Positions 25,235 through 34,922 are shown, numbered from the stretch's first letter. The stretch is DNA of 64,000 nt from Rhizobium sp. Leaf453 (GCF_001425605.1 NZ_LMRG01000028.1:124001-188000); one strand, 5' to 3'. The notes: generated by a model from the sequence alone, not told the origin. Translations and numbers: made by a program.

Positions 25235-26275
25235 GTGTCCGCTGTCACAGCCGATTTTTCGCTCCCGTTTTCCTTGCCACGTTACGCCGGAACGGTTGCG
25301 GTGCTTGCCATCGCCTACCTCATCGTGCCCTTCGTCGGCACCAGTTATCTCTTCGAGGCGATCCTCTTGCCGTTCCTGGCGCTTAGCCTCGCCGGGGTCG
25401 GCCTCAATCTTCTCACCGGTTATGCCGGCCAAGTGTCGCTCGGTTCGGCCGCCTTCATGGCTGTCGGTGCCTTCGCAGCCTACAATTTCAATCTGCGGGT
25501 CGATGGGCTGCCGCTCCTCGTCTCGATCGTACTGGCCGGTCTTTCTGCAGCAGTTATCGGTATCGTCTTTGGCCTGCCGAGCCTTCGGCTGCGCGGCTTC
25601 TACCTCGCGGTTTCGACGTTGGCGGCACAGTTTTTCGTGCAATGGGCGCTGACGAAATTCAGTTGGTTCTCGAACGATTCCGCGTCGGGCGTGATCGATG
25701 CGCCAGTCTTGTCGCTGGCCGGAATTTCCTTCGAGGGGCCGGTCGGGCGCTATTTCTTTGCGCTGACTATCGTCGCCGTTCTTACCTTCCTCTCCTATCG
25801 TCTGGTCTCGTCGCAGACTGGCCGCAACTTCATCGCGGTGCGTGACAACGAGACCGCTGCCCGCATCATCGGCGTTCCGGTCCTGCGCACGAAACTGCTG
25901 GCCTTTGCGATCTCCTCCTTCATCATCGGGGTTGCCGGTGTGATCTGGGCCTTTGCCTATCTGCGCACGGTGGAACCGGCGGGCTTCAATCTCGACCGTT
26001 CGTTCCAAATCCTGTTCATTGTCATCATCGGCGGGCTCGCGTCGATCCGTGGTGCCTTCTTCGGGGCCGCGCTGATCGTTGTCTTCCCCCTCATCCTGTC
26101 GCGGCTCGGCGCATTTCTCTTAGGCGATGTCTTCGATTCCGGCGTGCTCGACATGACGCAGCGGATTGTCCTTGGTGCGCTCATCATTTTGTTTTTGATC
26201 CTCGAGCCTGACGGCCTGGTGTCGTTGTGGGATCGCTTGAGGTCACGCGTTACGGCCGCCATCAGGCGGGCGTGA
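25235..26275 (+). CDS. ABC transporter permease, LivM type
   Basis: 346-aa inner-membrane permease, partner of the LivH-type protein. It starts at GTG, overlapping the preceding stop region; an ATG two bases earlier is in the wrong frame. Features: NLLTGYAGQVSLGSAAFMAV near residue 64, GLPSLRLRGFYLAVSTLAAQ near residue 111, and RNFIAVRDNETAARIIGV near residue 197 (coupling loop). It belongs to the sulfone operon transporter. Confidence 0.93.
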   Translation: MSAVTADFSLPFSLPRYAGTVAVLAIAYLIVPFVGTSYLFEAILLPFLALSLAGVGLNLLTGYAGQVSLGSAAFMAVGAFAAYNFNLRVDGLPLLVSIVLAGLSAAVIGIVFGLPSLRLRGFYLAVSTLAAQFFVQWALTKFSWFSNDSASGVIDAPVLSLAGISFEGPVGRYFFALTIVAVLTFLSYRLVSSQTGRNFIAVRDNETAARIIGVPVLRTKLLAFAISSFIIGVAGVIWAFAYLRTVEPAGFNLDRSFQILFIVIIGGLASIRGAFFGAALIVVFPLILSRLGAFLLGDVFDSGVLDMTQRIVLGALIILFLILEPDGLVSLWDRLRSRVTAAIRRA

Positions 26276-26390
26276 AATCCTCGAAGCCTCGGCCCTGAAA
26301 AGCCAGGGGGCTTCCAACAAGAAAAACATTCAATTCCTGAAACCAGCACGGATGGCAGAGCGCCAGCCGACAGACGGAGTTTGTCCAAAA

Positions 26391-27725
26391 ATGACCCTTT
26401 ACACCAAGATCAAAGCGGCAGCCTTCGCCGCCGGCATCAGCCTTGCTGCAATCGCCTTTCCGGCCGTGGCCGACGAACAGCACTTTCCCCTCCAGAGCTA
26501 CCGGGTCGGCCCCTATGCGGCCGGCGGCACCGGCTTCTTCGGCGGCTTCATCGATTATCTCAACCTCATCAACACCCGTGACGGTGGCGTGAACGGCGTG
26601 AAACTCACCTGGTCGGAAGCCGAAACCCAGTACGAGGTCGAGCGCGGAGTCGAGGCCTATGAACGGTTGAAGAGCAATCCCGGCATTGCCGCCTGGAACC
26701 CGCTGTCGGTCGGCATCGCCTATGCCATGATCGACCGCATCACTCAGGACAAGGTGCCGCTTATCACCATCAATCACGGCCGTACGGATTCGACCGATGG
26801 CCGCGTTTTCCCTTACGTCTTCCCGCTGCTGCTCAATCCCTACAGCGAAACTTCCGGTATCGTGAACTACATCGCATCGAAGGAAGGTGGCGTCGAAAGC
26901 CTCAAGGGCAAGAAGATCGTGGTACTCTACCACGGCTCGCCCTATGGCAAGGAAACGATCCCGATCTATGAATTGCTGGCCGAAAAGTATGGCTTCGAAC
27001 TGCAGCAGATCGAAGTCCCGCATCCGGGCAACGAGCAGCAGTCGCAGTGGCTGACGATCCGCCGCGCCAAGCCGGATTATGTCGTTCTGCGCGGCTGGGG
27101 CGTCATGAACCCGGTGGCGCTGAAGACGGCGGCGAAGACCGGCTTCCCGGTCGATCATATCATCGGCAATGTCTGGTCGAACTCGGAAGAGGACGTCATC
27201 CCCGCCGGCGATGCAGCGAAGGGCTATACCGCCATCACCACCCAGGCATCGGGCGCCGAATATCCGGTCGTCAAGGAAATCGTGAAGACGGTTTACGATG
27301 CCGGCAAGGGCAACCTTGAAGACAAGAACCGCATCGGCTCCGTCTACCACAATCTGGGTATCGTCAACGGCATCCTGAACGTCGAGGCGGTGCGGATCGC
27401 CCAAGAGAAATTCGGCAAGCGCACGCTCACCGGCGACGAAGTTCGCTGGGGCTTCGAGCATCTGCAACTCGATCAGGCCCGTGTCGAAGCGCTCGGCGCC
27501 AAGGACCTCTTCCACTCGATCAATGTCACCTGGGATAACCACGAGGGCAACGGCTACGTGACGTTCCAGCAATGGGACGGCAAGAAGTGGAACGTGGTCT
27601 CCGATTGGATCGCGCCGGATTGGGCCTTGCTTCGCCCGATCATCGAAAAGTCGTCCGAGGCTTATGCGGCTGAAAAGGGCATCAAGCTTCGCACGTCCGA
27701 AGACGCGGACGCCGTGACGAACTGA
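26391..27725 (+). CDS. ABC transporter substrate-binding protein, HAAT type
   Basis: 444-aa periplasmic binding protein. The start at MTLYTKIKAAAFAAGISLAA gives a clear signal peptide ending near PAVA-DEQ. The mature protein is a Peripla_BP_6-like fold (LLNPYSETSGIVNYIASKEG, KKIVVLYHGSPYGKE). It is considerably longer than LivK/LivJ (~370 aa) and lacks their N-terminal pattern, so amino acids are unlikely. Lying between msuE-sfnG and sfnB, the ligand may be a sulfone, sulfonate or thioether (inference). Confidence 0.92.
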   Translation: MTLYTKIKAAAFAAGISLAAIAFPAVADEQHFPLQSYRVGPYAAGGTGFFGGFIDYLNLINTRDGGVNGVKLTWSEAETQYEVERGVEAYERLKSNPGIAAWNPLSVGIAYAMIDRITQDKVPLITINHGRTDSTDGRVFPYVFPLLLNPYSETSGIVNYIASKEGGVESLKGKKIVVLYHGSPYGKETIPIYELLAEKYGFELQQIEVPHPGNEQQSQWLTIRRAKPDYVVLRGWGVMNPVALKTAAKTGFPVDHIIGNVWSNSEEDVIPAGDAAKGYTAITTQASGAEYPVVKEIVKTVYDAGKGNLEDKNRIGSVYHNLGIVNGILNVEAVRIAQEKFGKRTLTGDEVRWGFEHLQLDQARVEALGAKDLFHSINVTWDNHEGNGYVTFQQWDGKKWNVVSDWIAPDWALLRPIIEKSSEAYAAEKGIKLRTSEDADAVTN

Positions 27726-27796
27726 TGCCCTATGGCCGGGCGCGATTCCTTCTCCGTGCCCGGCCGCAAATCCTGAAATGCCTCAAGGAGTTTGTG

Positions 27797-28576
27797 ATGA
27801 CTGTGGATAACAGGCTGCTCACCGTGGAGGACCTCCATGCCACCTACAATCATGCCATCACCGCTTTGTATGGCGTCACCCTTTCGCTCGACCGAGGCGA
27901 AATCCTCGCCATTCTCGGCGCGAACGGTGCCGGCAAGACGACGACGCTGAAGGCGGTTTCGAACCTTCTTCCGGCCGAGCGCGGCCAGGTGCTCGCTGGC
28001 CAGATCCTGTTCGAAGGCCGCGATGTGACGCGCGAAGCCCCGGCGAGCCTGGTGCGACTCGGTCTGGTGCAGGTGCTCGAAGGACGCCATTGCTTCAAGA
28101 CGCTGACAGTGGAGGAAAACCTGATCTCCGGCGGCCTTGGCCGTTCCGCCTCGAGCGCTGAAATCGCTGTCGATCTTGAAAAGATCTACACGCATTTCCC
28201 GCGGCTCAGGGAAAAGCGCCGGGTTCTCTCCGGCCTCACCTCGGGTGGCGAACAGCAGATGACGGCCATTGGCCGGGCGCTGATGTCGCGTCCACGGCTG
28301 CTGGTGCTCGACGAGCCGTCGATGGGGCTTGCACCGCTTGTCGTGCAGGACATTTTCCGCACGCTGAAACGCCTCAACCGGGAGGAAGGGCTGTCGATCC
28401 TTGTTGCCGAACAGAACTCGGCAGTGGCGCTTACCTATGCCGACAGAGCCGTCATCCTGGAAAACGGCGTCAGCGTACTTTCCGGCACGGCTGCCGAACT
28501 GAAGGCACGGGATGACGTCAAGGCTTTCTATCTCGGCCAGAAACCGGCGGCACCCGCCGCCGCACATATTCACTGA
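27797..28576 (+). CDS. ABC transporter ATPase, LivF type
   Basis: 259-aa second ATPase of the HAAT importer. Walker A is LGANGAGKTTTLKAVSNLL near residue 43. The signature is LTSGGEQQM, with Thr in place of the usual second residue of LSGGEQ. Walker B is RLLVLDEPSMGLAPL, and the switch region is VAEQN. The start at MTVDNRLLTV has AAGGAG 8 nt upstream. It completes the five-gene transporter. Confidence 0.94.
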   Translation: MTVDNRLLTVEDLHATYNHAITALYGVTLSLDRGEILAILGANGAGKTTTLKAVSNLLPAERGQVLAGQILFEGRDVTREAPASLVRLGLVQVLEGRHCFKTLTVEENLISGGLGRSASSAEIAVDLEKIYTHFPRLREKRRVLSGLTSGGEQQMTAIGRALMSRPRLLVLDEPSMGLAPLVVQDIFRTLKRLNREEGLSILVAEQNSAVALTYADRAVILENGVSVLSGTAAELKARDDVKAFYLGQKPAAPAAAHIH

Positions 28577-28602
28577 CAACAACATCGAAGAGGAGACGTG
28601 AG

Positions 28603-29850
28603 ATGACCATTTCGAACATTAATACGAAGGACGCCGTCGAAGGCATTCCGGCCGTGCCGCGGCCAAGCGAGCCGGCCCACATCATCGAGAGCGATGCCGA
28701 GGCGATTGAAGTCGCTAAGAAACTGGCCGCCGAAATCGCGCCGGGCGCTGCCCTTCGCGACCGTGACCGTATCTGGCCGGTGAAGGAACTCGACGCCTTT
28801 TCGCAAAGCGGTCTCTGGTCGATCAATGTGCCGAAACAGTTCGGTGGTCCGGAAGTCTCCTATGCGACACTCGCCAAGGTGATCGAGATCGTTTCCGCGG
28901 CCGATTCCTCCATCGGTCAGATCGCGCAGAACCACCTCGGCGTCGTTGCGGCGATCCGCACGGTTTCCGACGAAGTCCAGCAGAAGCTGCTGTTTGCCGA
29001 AGTTCTGCGCGGCACGCGCTTCGGCAATGCCTTTTCCGAATTCGGTTCAAAACGGGCGGTGGATTTCGAGACCAAGTTCACGGATGCCGGTGACCATGTA
29101 ATCGTCAACGGTCAGAAGTTCTATTCCTCCGGTGCGCTTCTCGCCCATCTCGTGCCGATCGTAGCACTCGATGACGAAGGCCGTGCCTGGTACGCGATTG
29201 CTGAGCGGGATGCACCCGGATTGACCGTTATCGACGACTGGTCATCTTTCGGCCAGCGCACGACGCTTTCCGGCACGGTGCTCCTGAACAATGTCAAGGT
29301 ACCGAAGACCCACCTCGTTCCCGGCTACAAGGGCTATGCGGAACCGACGGCGGATGGTGCGATCTTCCAGATCATCCAGGTCGCGGTCGATACGGGTATT
29401 GCGCAGGCTGCAATCGACGAGACCGTTTCCTTCGTGCGCACCAAGAGCCGCGCATGGGTGGATAGCGGTGTTGATCATGCCTGGGATGATCCCTACACGA
29501 TCCAGGCGGTGGGTGACCTGACACTGCGCCTGCACGCAGCGCAGGCCCTGCTCGAAAAAGCCGGCTACGCCATCGACCGGGCCATCCTGAACCCGACCGC
29601 CGAAACGGTTGCCGAGGCGCAGATCGTTACGGCAGAGGCAAAAATCCTTTCGACCGAGATCGCCATCGCGGCCACCAACAAGCTCTTCGAACTTGCGGGC
29701 ACCCGCTCCACGCTTGCGGAACATCACCTCGACCGCCATTGGCGCAACGCCCGCACACATACTCTGCACGATCCGGTGCGATGGAAATATTCAATCCTCG
29801 GCAAGTATTTCCTCAACGGCGAAAAGCCGCCGCTTCACGCCTGGAGCTGA
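28603..29850 (+). CDS. sfnB: SfnB family sulfur acquisition oxidoreductase
   Basis: 415-aa flavin monooxygenase with the acyl-CoA dehydrogenase fold, related to SfnB/DszC. Motifs: FSQSGLWSINVPKQFGGPEV near residue 66, GTRFGNAFSEFGSKR near residue 138, and the C-terminal LDRHWRNARTHTLHDPVRWK. The enzyme should use FMNH2, again supplied by MsuE, to oxidise a sulfur compound; the exact reaction of SfnB is unsettled. It is the last gene of the operon, 26 bp after the LivF-type gene. Confidence 0.9.
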   Translation: MTISNINTKDAVEGIPAVPRPSEPAHIIESDAEAIEVAKKLAAEIAPGAALRDRDRIWPVKELDAFSQSGLWSINVPKQFGGPEVSYATLAKVIEIVSAADSSIGQIAQNHLGVVAAIRTVSDEVQQKLLFAEVLRGTRFGNAFSEFGSKRAVDFETKFTDAGDHVIVNGQKFYSSGALLAHLVPIVALDDEGRAWYAIAERDAPGLTVIDDWSSFGQRTTLSGTVLLNNVKVPKTHLVPGYKGYAEPTADGAIFQIIQVAVDTGIAQAAIDETVSFVRTKSRAWVDSGVDHAWDDPYTIQAVGDLTLRLHAAQALLEKAGYAIDRAILNPTAETVAEAQIVTAEAKILSTEIAIAATNKLFELAGTRSTLAEHHLDRHWRNARTHTLHDPVRWKYSILGKYFLNGEKPPLHAWS

Positions 29851-29865
29851 GGTTCAAGAAGTGCG

Positions 29866-29884
29866 GGGCGCTCCATGGGCGCCC
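29866..29884 (+). terminator. Weak terminator-like hairpin after sfnB
   Basis: GGGCGC and GCGCCC pair around a 7-nt loop 16 bp after the sfnB stop. A C-T-T-C-TTTTT stretch follows only ~25 bp later, so this is a weak candidate for the operon end. Confidence 0.35.
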
Positions 29885-29966
29885 AGCAAATTCCGAGGCG
29901 GGTCTACTTCTTTTTAGTGGCCGTTAGCAGGAGGCATGGTGTTGATGAGCAGTTGAGCGTGACAAC

Positions 29967-30290
29967 TTGAGCGCCAGGTTTCCTGCGGGGTTTCGGCGAT
30001 GGCATGAGGCCGCGACGATAGTCTTCGCACTCAACATCATTCTTGGATTGGGCGATCTTATCGCAGGCGTGATCGACGCCCTCCGTCGCAACAAACTCCT
30101 TTTGATCATCGATAATTGCGAGCACGTCATTGCAATGACTGCGACGATTATCGAGCGGATATCTTCAGCCGCGGACCACCGAGGACGCGTTACGAGCAAA
30201 TCTATTTCCTTTCCGCACTTGCTTATCCAGAGCAAACCACGGGATTCCTAACGCGCCAAGCGCTGCAGTTTGCGGCGGTGGGTGCGCTCC
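29967..30290 (+). pseudogene. Winged-helix/AAA ATPase regulator fragment
   Basis: A short frame contains ALRRNKLLLIIDNCEHVIAM, the Walker B-like LLLVLDNCEHV motif of large ATPase regulators of the SARP/LuxR winged-helix class. A second frame from ~30150 has YEQIYFLSALAYPEQTTGFL and then TRQALQFAAVGAL, matching the following segment of the same family (LPPL..P....LT...AL.F.AV.LF). The frame change, the missing HTH, Walker A and C-terminal repeats show a dead remnant. The flanks 29885-29966 and 30291-30326 hold nothing recognisable. Confidence 0.6.
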
Positions 30291-30326
30291 CCTATGTCTC
30301 ATCCGCCGCTCGCGGGGCGTCGTGCT

Positions 30327-31988
30327 TCAGTGCGCGGAAAAATCCTCCCTGCGGTACTGTGCCACGAGATTGCGGCAGGCGCGTAGCGTCAGCCCCATCA
30401 CCGTCAGCGTCGTGCCGGCAATACCACTGCCTGGGAAGGCGCTTGCGTCGGTAACGATGAGGTTCGGCGCATCCCAGAGCTGGTTGTAGGGATTGAGAAC
30501 CGATGCCTCGGACGTCTCACCCATGCGGGCGCCACCCGTCTCATGAATGGCGGCCCCCATGCACATGGTCTTCTTGAACCATGTGCGGAACATGAAACGG
30601 CTGAAGGCACTGGCTTCAGGGAAGGCGCCCTTCCCCATCTCCTTCAGGCCCGTCGGGGAGCCGATGAATTCCAGATCGCCGCCGACGCCCTTGATCATCG
30701 AGATCAGCATTTCCTCCTGCCGCTTCAGAAGAGCATGTTCTTCCGCCTGCATGACGCAGCGGATATGCGGCACGGGAATGTTCCAGGCATCCTTGCGCCG
30801 CGTATCCAGCGTGATGCGGTTATCGGCATAGGGCAGCATGCGGCCGAAGCCGAAGAAGGCGAGGCGGGCATCTTCCTGATCCGACACTGGCGCACGTCCG
30901 ACGCTGCCCTGATAGTCGAAATCGCCGCGGGCTGTATCGCCTTCTCCGAAACGCGGAATGAAGATGCCGCCGGAGGGATTATAGAAGGCGTCCGTCGGCG
31001 CGGATTCATCCAGCGCCCACCCTTTCGCGCCGGAGAAAGAGCCGAAAGCGAGGCACGGCAACTGGTCCATGAAATAACGGCCGAGCGCTCCGGAACTGTT
31101 TCCAAGTCCGCCCGGATGTCTCGCCGAGGCGGAATTCAGGAGGAGCCGGACACTTTCGATCGGTGACGCTGCAAGCACGACCATGGCCGCGTGGGCGGTC
31201 GAGGGCGCACCCGTGGTGCGATCAATGAATTCCGCGCCGGTTGCGCGACCGGTCGTGCCATCCGTTGTGATACGGCGTACAACGGCGTTGTACTTCACAG
31301 TCAGGTTCCCACTCGCAAGCGCCTCCTTCAGCGGCTTTGGAACGCGCGCGGCATCCGGCGCGATATAGCGCCAGGACACGACATGCCGGTCCGGCCAACG
31401 GCTTTCGACCGTTTGCTTGAACGTCTGTTCCGCCGGGGTGAGGCTCGCGGGCTTGGCATAGGCTCCATCGGGCAGGGTGGAGACATTATCCGTGTTTCCA
31501 TAGAGTCCGAGATAGCTTTCGACTTCGTCATAAAGCGGTGCCATCTCCGTGTAGGAAATCGGCCAGTCGACGCCCTTACCGGTCTTCGAGTGGATCTTGA
31601 AGTCCTCGTCGGTCCAGCGCAGCAGCACGCGCCCGAAGCTGTGCAGCCGCCCGCCGCTCTGGCGGCCACGGATCCACAGGAAGGGCTCGTTCTTCGGCGT
31701 CGTATACGGGTTCTTGCGGTCGTTGACGAAGAAATGGCTGAAGCGCTCGGTGAAGAATGCTGCACGGGCCTGGATCGGCTGGCCTTTCATCGTCGCGCGA
31801 GCGCGTTCCCAGATATTGATGCTGCTCGCCGGCGGCTTCTTGCGGGACGGATCGAAATCCTTCGGCCCGACATCGGGGCCGGCCTCCAGAAGCAGCACCG
31901 ACAATCCTTGTGCCGTCAGTTCCTTGACCGCAAACGAGCCCGCAGCGCCGGAGCCGATCACCAGCGCATCATAGAGTATTTCAGTCAT
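30327..31988 (-). CDS. GMC family FAD-dependent oxidoreductase
   Basis: 553-aa glucose-methanol-choline oxidoreductase that would oxidise a sugar or glycoside hydroxyl. The FAD dinucleotide-binding motif is VIGSGAAGSFAVKELTAQGL near residue 10. The catalytic His region is GAAIHETGGARMG near residue 480, with a C-terminal FPGSGIAGTTLTVMGLTLRA. The start at MTEILYDALV excludes a leader-like extension. No signal peptide is evident. It is the last gene of the sugar ABC operon, 78 bp after the ATPase gene. A glycoside 3-dehydrogenase role is possible but unproven. Confidence 0.9.
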   Translation of the reverse strand: MTEILYDALVIGSGAAGSFAVKELTAQGLSVLLLEAGPDVGPKDFDPSRKKPPASSINIWERARATMKGQPIQARAAFFTERFSHFFVNDRKNPYTTPKNEPFLWIRGRQSGGRLHSFGRVLLRWTDEDFKIHSKTGKGVDWPISYTEMAPLYDEVESYLGLYGNTDNVSTLPDGAYAKPASLTPAEQTFKQTVESRWPDRHVVSWRYIAPDAARVPKPLKEALASGNLTVKYNAVVRRITTDGTTGRATGAEFIDRTTGAPSTAHAAMVVLAASPIESVRLLLNSASARHPGGLGNSSGALGRYFMDQLPCLAFGSFSGAKGWALDESAPTDAFYNPSGGIFIPRFGEGDTARGDFDYQGSVGRAPVSDQEDARLAFFGFGRMLPYADNRITLDTRRKDAWNIPVPHIRCVMQAEEHALLKRQEEMLISMIKGVGGDLEFIGSPTGLKEMGKGAFPEASAFSRFMFRTWFKKTMCMGAAIHETGGARMGETSEASVLNPYNQLWDAPNLIVTDASAFPGSGIAGTTLTVMGLTLRACRNLVAQYRREDFSAH

Positions 31989-32066
31989 GTCAGTCCAAAT
32001 CCTGTCGTGGGGCACTGTCCGGAGAAACGCCTTCTGGACATTGCAGAAAAACACATGCGATCAGCG

Positions 32067-33149
32067 TTACAGGCGCGATCCGTCCGCGCCGAAGAGCGAC
32101 GCCTTCGATATGTCGAGGCCGGGCGAAAGCGCGTCGCCGGGCAGCAAGGTCACATCGCCCATCAGTCGAAGCGAGAGGGTTTGTTTGGCCCAGTCGAACC
32201 AAAGCACAGCCTCCGATCCCATCGGCTCGACGACGGAAATGCGGCCGGGAATGGTCGGCAGGCCGCTTGCCGCGCCATCGAGAACCAGATGGTCCGGCCG
32301 GAAACCGAGGGTTGCTTGCCCCGACACCGGAGGTGTCTTGAAGCCATAACCGGAGAGATCGAAGCTGAGCTCATTGCTCTGGAACGTGGGCGAACCATTG
32401 GCGGTTTCGATGCGGCCCTCGATGAAGTTCATCGCCGGGGCCCCGATGAAGCCCGCCACGAAGAGGTTTGCCGGGCGATGGTAGATTTCCGAGGGAGACG
32501 CCAGCTGCTGGATCACGCCGTCGCGCATGATGGCGATGCGATCTGCCAGCGTCAGGGCTTCTACCTGATCGTGGGTCACATAGATCATCGTATTGCCGAG
32601 GCTCTGGTGCAGCTTCTTGATCTCGACACGGAGTTCGTTGCGCAGCTTTGCGTCCAGATTGGAAAGCGGTTCGTCGAACAGGAAGACATCGACCTGGCGG
32701 ACCAGCGCGCGGCCAATCGCGACGCGCTGGCGCTGGCCGCCGGAAAGTTCGGCCGGGCGTCGGTCCAGCAGTTTATCGAGGTGAAGCAGGGCGGCAGTGC
32801 GGGCAACCCGCGCCTCGATTTCCGCCTTTGGCAAACCGGCGACGCGCAGCCCGAAGGAGAGGTTCTTGCGCACCGACATGCGCGGATAAAGCGCATAGGA
32901 CTGGAACACCATGCCGATGCCGCGATCCTTCGGCTCTTCCCAGGTGACGTTTTTGTCGGAAATCCAGATCTCGCCTGAGGTGATGTCTTGCAGGCCGGCG
33001 ATTGCGTTCAGGAGCGTGGACTTGCCGCAGCCGGAAGGGCCGAGCAGGACCAGGAATTCCTTCGGCGCGATGTCGAGTGACATCTTTTCGATGACCGTGT
33101 TGTCGCCATAGGCGATCTTCAGGTCCTTGATGGAAACAGCGGATTGCAT
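32067..33149 (-). CDS. Sugar ABC transporter ATPase, UgpC/MalK type
   Basis: 360-aa ATPase of the CUT1 importer. The start at MQSAVSIKDLKIAYGDN was chosen since the longer frame runs into the upstream permease gene. Walker A is LGPSGCGKSTLLNAIAG near residue 37. The signature is LSGGQRQRVAIGRAL near residue 134, Walker B is VFLFDEPLSNLDA, and a C-terminal OB-type (TOBE) regulatory domain follows. It lies 7 bp after the MalG-type gene. Confidence 0.96.
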   Translation of the reverse strand: MQSAVSIKDLKIAYGDNTVIEKMSLDIAPKEFLVLLGPSGCGKSTLLNAIAGLQDITSGEIWISDKNVTWEEPKDRGIGMVFQSYALYPRMSVRKNLSFGLRVAGLPKAEIEARVARTAALLHLDKLLDRRPAELSGGQRQRVAIGRALVRQVDVFLFDEPLSNLDAKLRNELRVEIKKLHQSLGNTMIYVTHDQVEALTLADRIAIMRDGVIQQLASPSEIYHRPANLFVAGFIGAPAMNFIEGRIETANGSPTFQSNELSFDLSGYGFKTPPVSGQATLGFRPDHLVLDGAASGLPTIPGRISVVEPMGSEAVLWFDWAKQTLSLRLMGDVTLLPGDALSPGLDISKASLFGADGSRL

Positions 33150-33156
33150 GGCAGCA

Positions 33157-34041
33157 TTACCCCTTGACTGCGCCGGCGGCGATGCCGCGCACGAACCAGC
33201 GGCCGGACAGGAAATAGATGGCGAGCGGAACAAGAGCGGTCAGGATCGTCGCCGCCATGTTCACGTTGTAGGTGCGCTCGCCCATGGTGGTGTTGACGAT
33301 GTTGTTGAGCTGAACCGTCATCGGCAGGTTGTCGCGGCCGGCAAAGACGAGTCCGAGCAGGAAGTCGTTCCAGATGCCCGTAAACTGCAGCATAGACACA
33401 ACGACGACCATCGGCACGGCGATCGGCAGCATGATTTCGAAGAAGATGCGCCAGAAGCCGGCACCATCGACGCGCGCGGCCTTACACAGCTCTTCCGGCA
33501 CGCTGACGAAGTAGTTTCGGAAGAGCAGCGTCACCAGCGGCAGGCCGAAGATTACATGGACAAGGATGATCCCAGCCAGCGAGTTGTAGAGACCGACCGT
33601 CGCCATGGCCCGAACCATCGGATAGAGGAATATCTGGTAGGGGATGAGGCCGCCTGCCATCAGCAGGCCGAACAGTACGCTCGCCCCGCGCGGCCGCCAG
33701 AGCGACAGGGCATAGCCGTTGACCGCGCCGACGAAGACAGAGAGCGCGACGGACGGAATGGTGATCGCCAACGAGTTCCAGAAACCGCTGCGGATGCCGA
33801 CGCAGACCGTGCCCATGCAGGCGCCGGACCAGGCCGTGGTCCAGGCCGAGAAGTCCAGCTTTGACGGCAGCGAGAAGATCTGGCCGAGGCGGATTTCGTC
33901 CATGGTTTTCAGCGAGGTGACAACCATCGTGTAGAGCGGCAGCGTGAAGAACAGCACCGCGACAAGAAGGAAAACATAAAGACCGATGCGGCCAGCGGTA
34001 ATCTGCGTCGGCTTCGGGCCGTTGGGATGGAGGCGGGCCAT
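33157..34041 (-). CDS. Sugar ABC transporter permease, MalG/GtsC type
   Basis: 294-aa inner-membrane permease with about six helices. The EAA loop is LCKAARVDGAGFWRIFFEIM near residue 182. The extended loop between helices 1 and 2 (LDFSAWTTAWSGACMGTVCV) is typical of GtsC-like permeases. Its start codon shares one base with the stop of the preceding MalF-type gene. Confidence 0.95.
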   Translation of the reverse strand: MARLHPNGPKPTQITAGRIGLYVFLLVAVLFFTLPLYTMVVTSLKTMDEIRLGQIFSLPSKLDFSAWTTAWSGACMGTVCVGIRSGFWNSLAITIPSVALSVFVGAVNGYALSLWRPRGASVLFGLLMAGGLIPYQIFLYPMVRAMATVGLYNSLAGIILVHVIFGLPLVTLLFRNYFVSVPEELCKAARVDGAGFWRIFFEIMLPIAVPMVVVVSMLQFTGIWNDFLLGLVFAGRDNLPMTVQLNNIVNTTMGERTYNVNMAATILTALVPLAIYFLSGRWFVRGIAAGAVKG

Positions 34042-34922
34042 CAGCGGGCTCCCCGGGCTTTGCTATGCATGTGCATAGCGTAGCGGAATGGAGCGACGAT
34101 CATGATCACGCCCAGCACGAGAACCGTGGCGCCCGCCGTGGCAAGGCCGAGGTTCTGGCGGCCGAAGAGATTGTCCATGATGAACTTGGCCGGCACTTCC
34201 GTTGCATTGCCGGGACCGCCATTGGTCATGGCGACGACGATATCGTAGGTCTTGATGACACCCATGGCGAGCAGCATGCCGGCGGCGGCCAATGCAGGCC
34301 CGAGCTGCGGCAGGATGATCGAGACATAGATGCGCCAGACCGGGATGCCGTCGATCCTTGCCGCCTTCCACTGCTCGGCTTCGATACCACGCATGCCGGC
34401 AAGCGCAATGACCATGACGAGACCGGCACCCTGCCAGACACCGGCAAGCACCAGCGCGTAGATCGCCAAATCGCGATTCACCACCCAATCGAGCACGAAG
34501 CTCTCCCAGCCGAGGGAGCGCACACTGGCTTGAATGCCGAGCGTCGGATTGAGCATCCATTGCCAGATCAGGCCGGTCACGACGAAGGACATGGCGTAGG
34601 GGTAGAGGAAGATTGTCCGGAAGGCGCTTTCGAAGCGGATCTTGCGGTCGAGCGCTGCGGCCAGTAGAAAACCCAGAAGCAGACAGCCGCCGACATAGAG
34701 AACGCCAAAGATCAGTACGTTTTGGAGCGAGGCGAGCCACTTGGCGGAGGAAAACAGCTTCGCATACTGGGCGAAGCCAACATAAGTCGAAGATGGGAAG
34801 ATTGTCGAGTTCGTGAACGACAGATTGATCGACCATGCCATGGTGCCGATGAAGACCACCACGGCAACGAGCCAAGTTGGCAGGAGCGCGAAGGTCGCGG
34901 ATAGATTGGTCTTGCGTTTCAT
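34041..34922 (-). CDS. Sugar ABC transporter permease, MalF/GtsB type
   Basis: 293-aa inner-membrane permease. The start at MKRKTNLSATFALLPTWLVA was chosen because the upstream extension is not homologous. The EAA loop is IEAEQWKAARIDGIPVWRIY near residue 195. It follows the binding-protein gene after a gap of 96 bp containing a strong hairpin (34984-35006). Confidence 0.95.
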   Translation of the reverse strand: MKRKTNLSATFALLPTWLVAVVVFIGTMAWSINLSFTNSTIFPSSTYVGFAQYAKLFSSAKWLASLQNVLIFGVLYVGGCLLLGFLLAAALDRKIRFESAFRTIFLYPYAMSFVVTGLIWQWMLNPTLGIQASVRSLGWESFVLDWVVNRDLAIYALVLAGVWQGAGLVMVIALAGMRGIEAEQWKAARIDGIPVWRIYVSIILPQLGPALAAAGMLLAMGVIKTYDIVVAMTNGGPGNATEVPAKFIMDNLFGRQNLGLATAGATVLVLGVIMIVAPFRYAMHMHSKARGAR

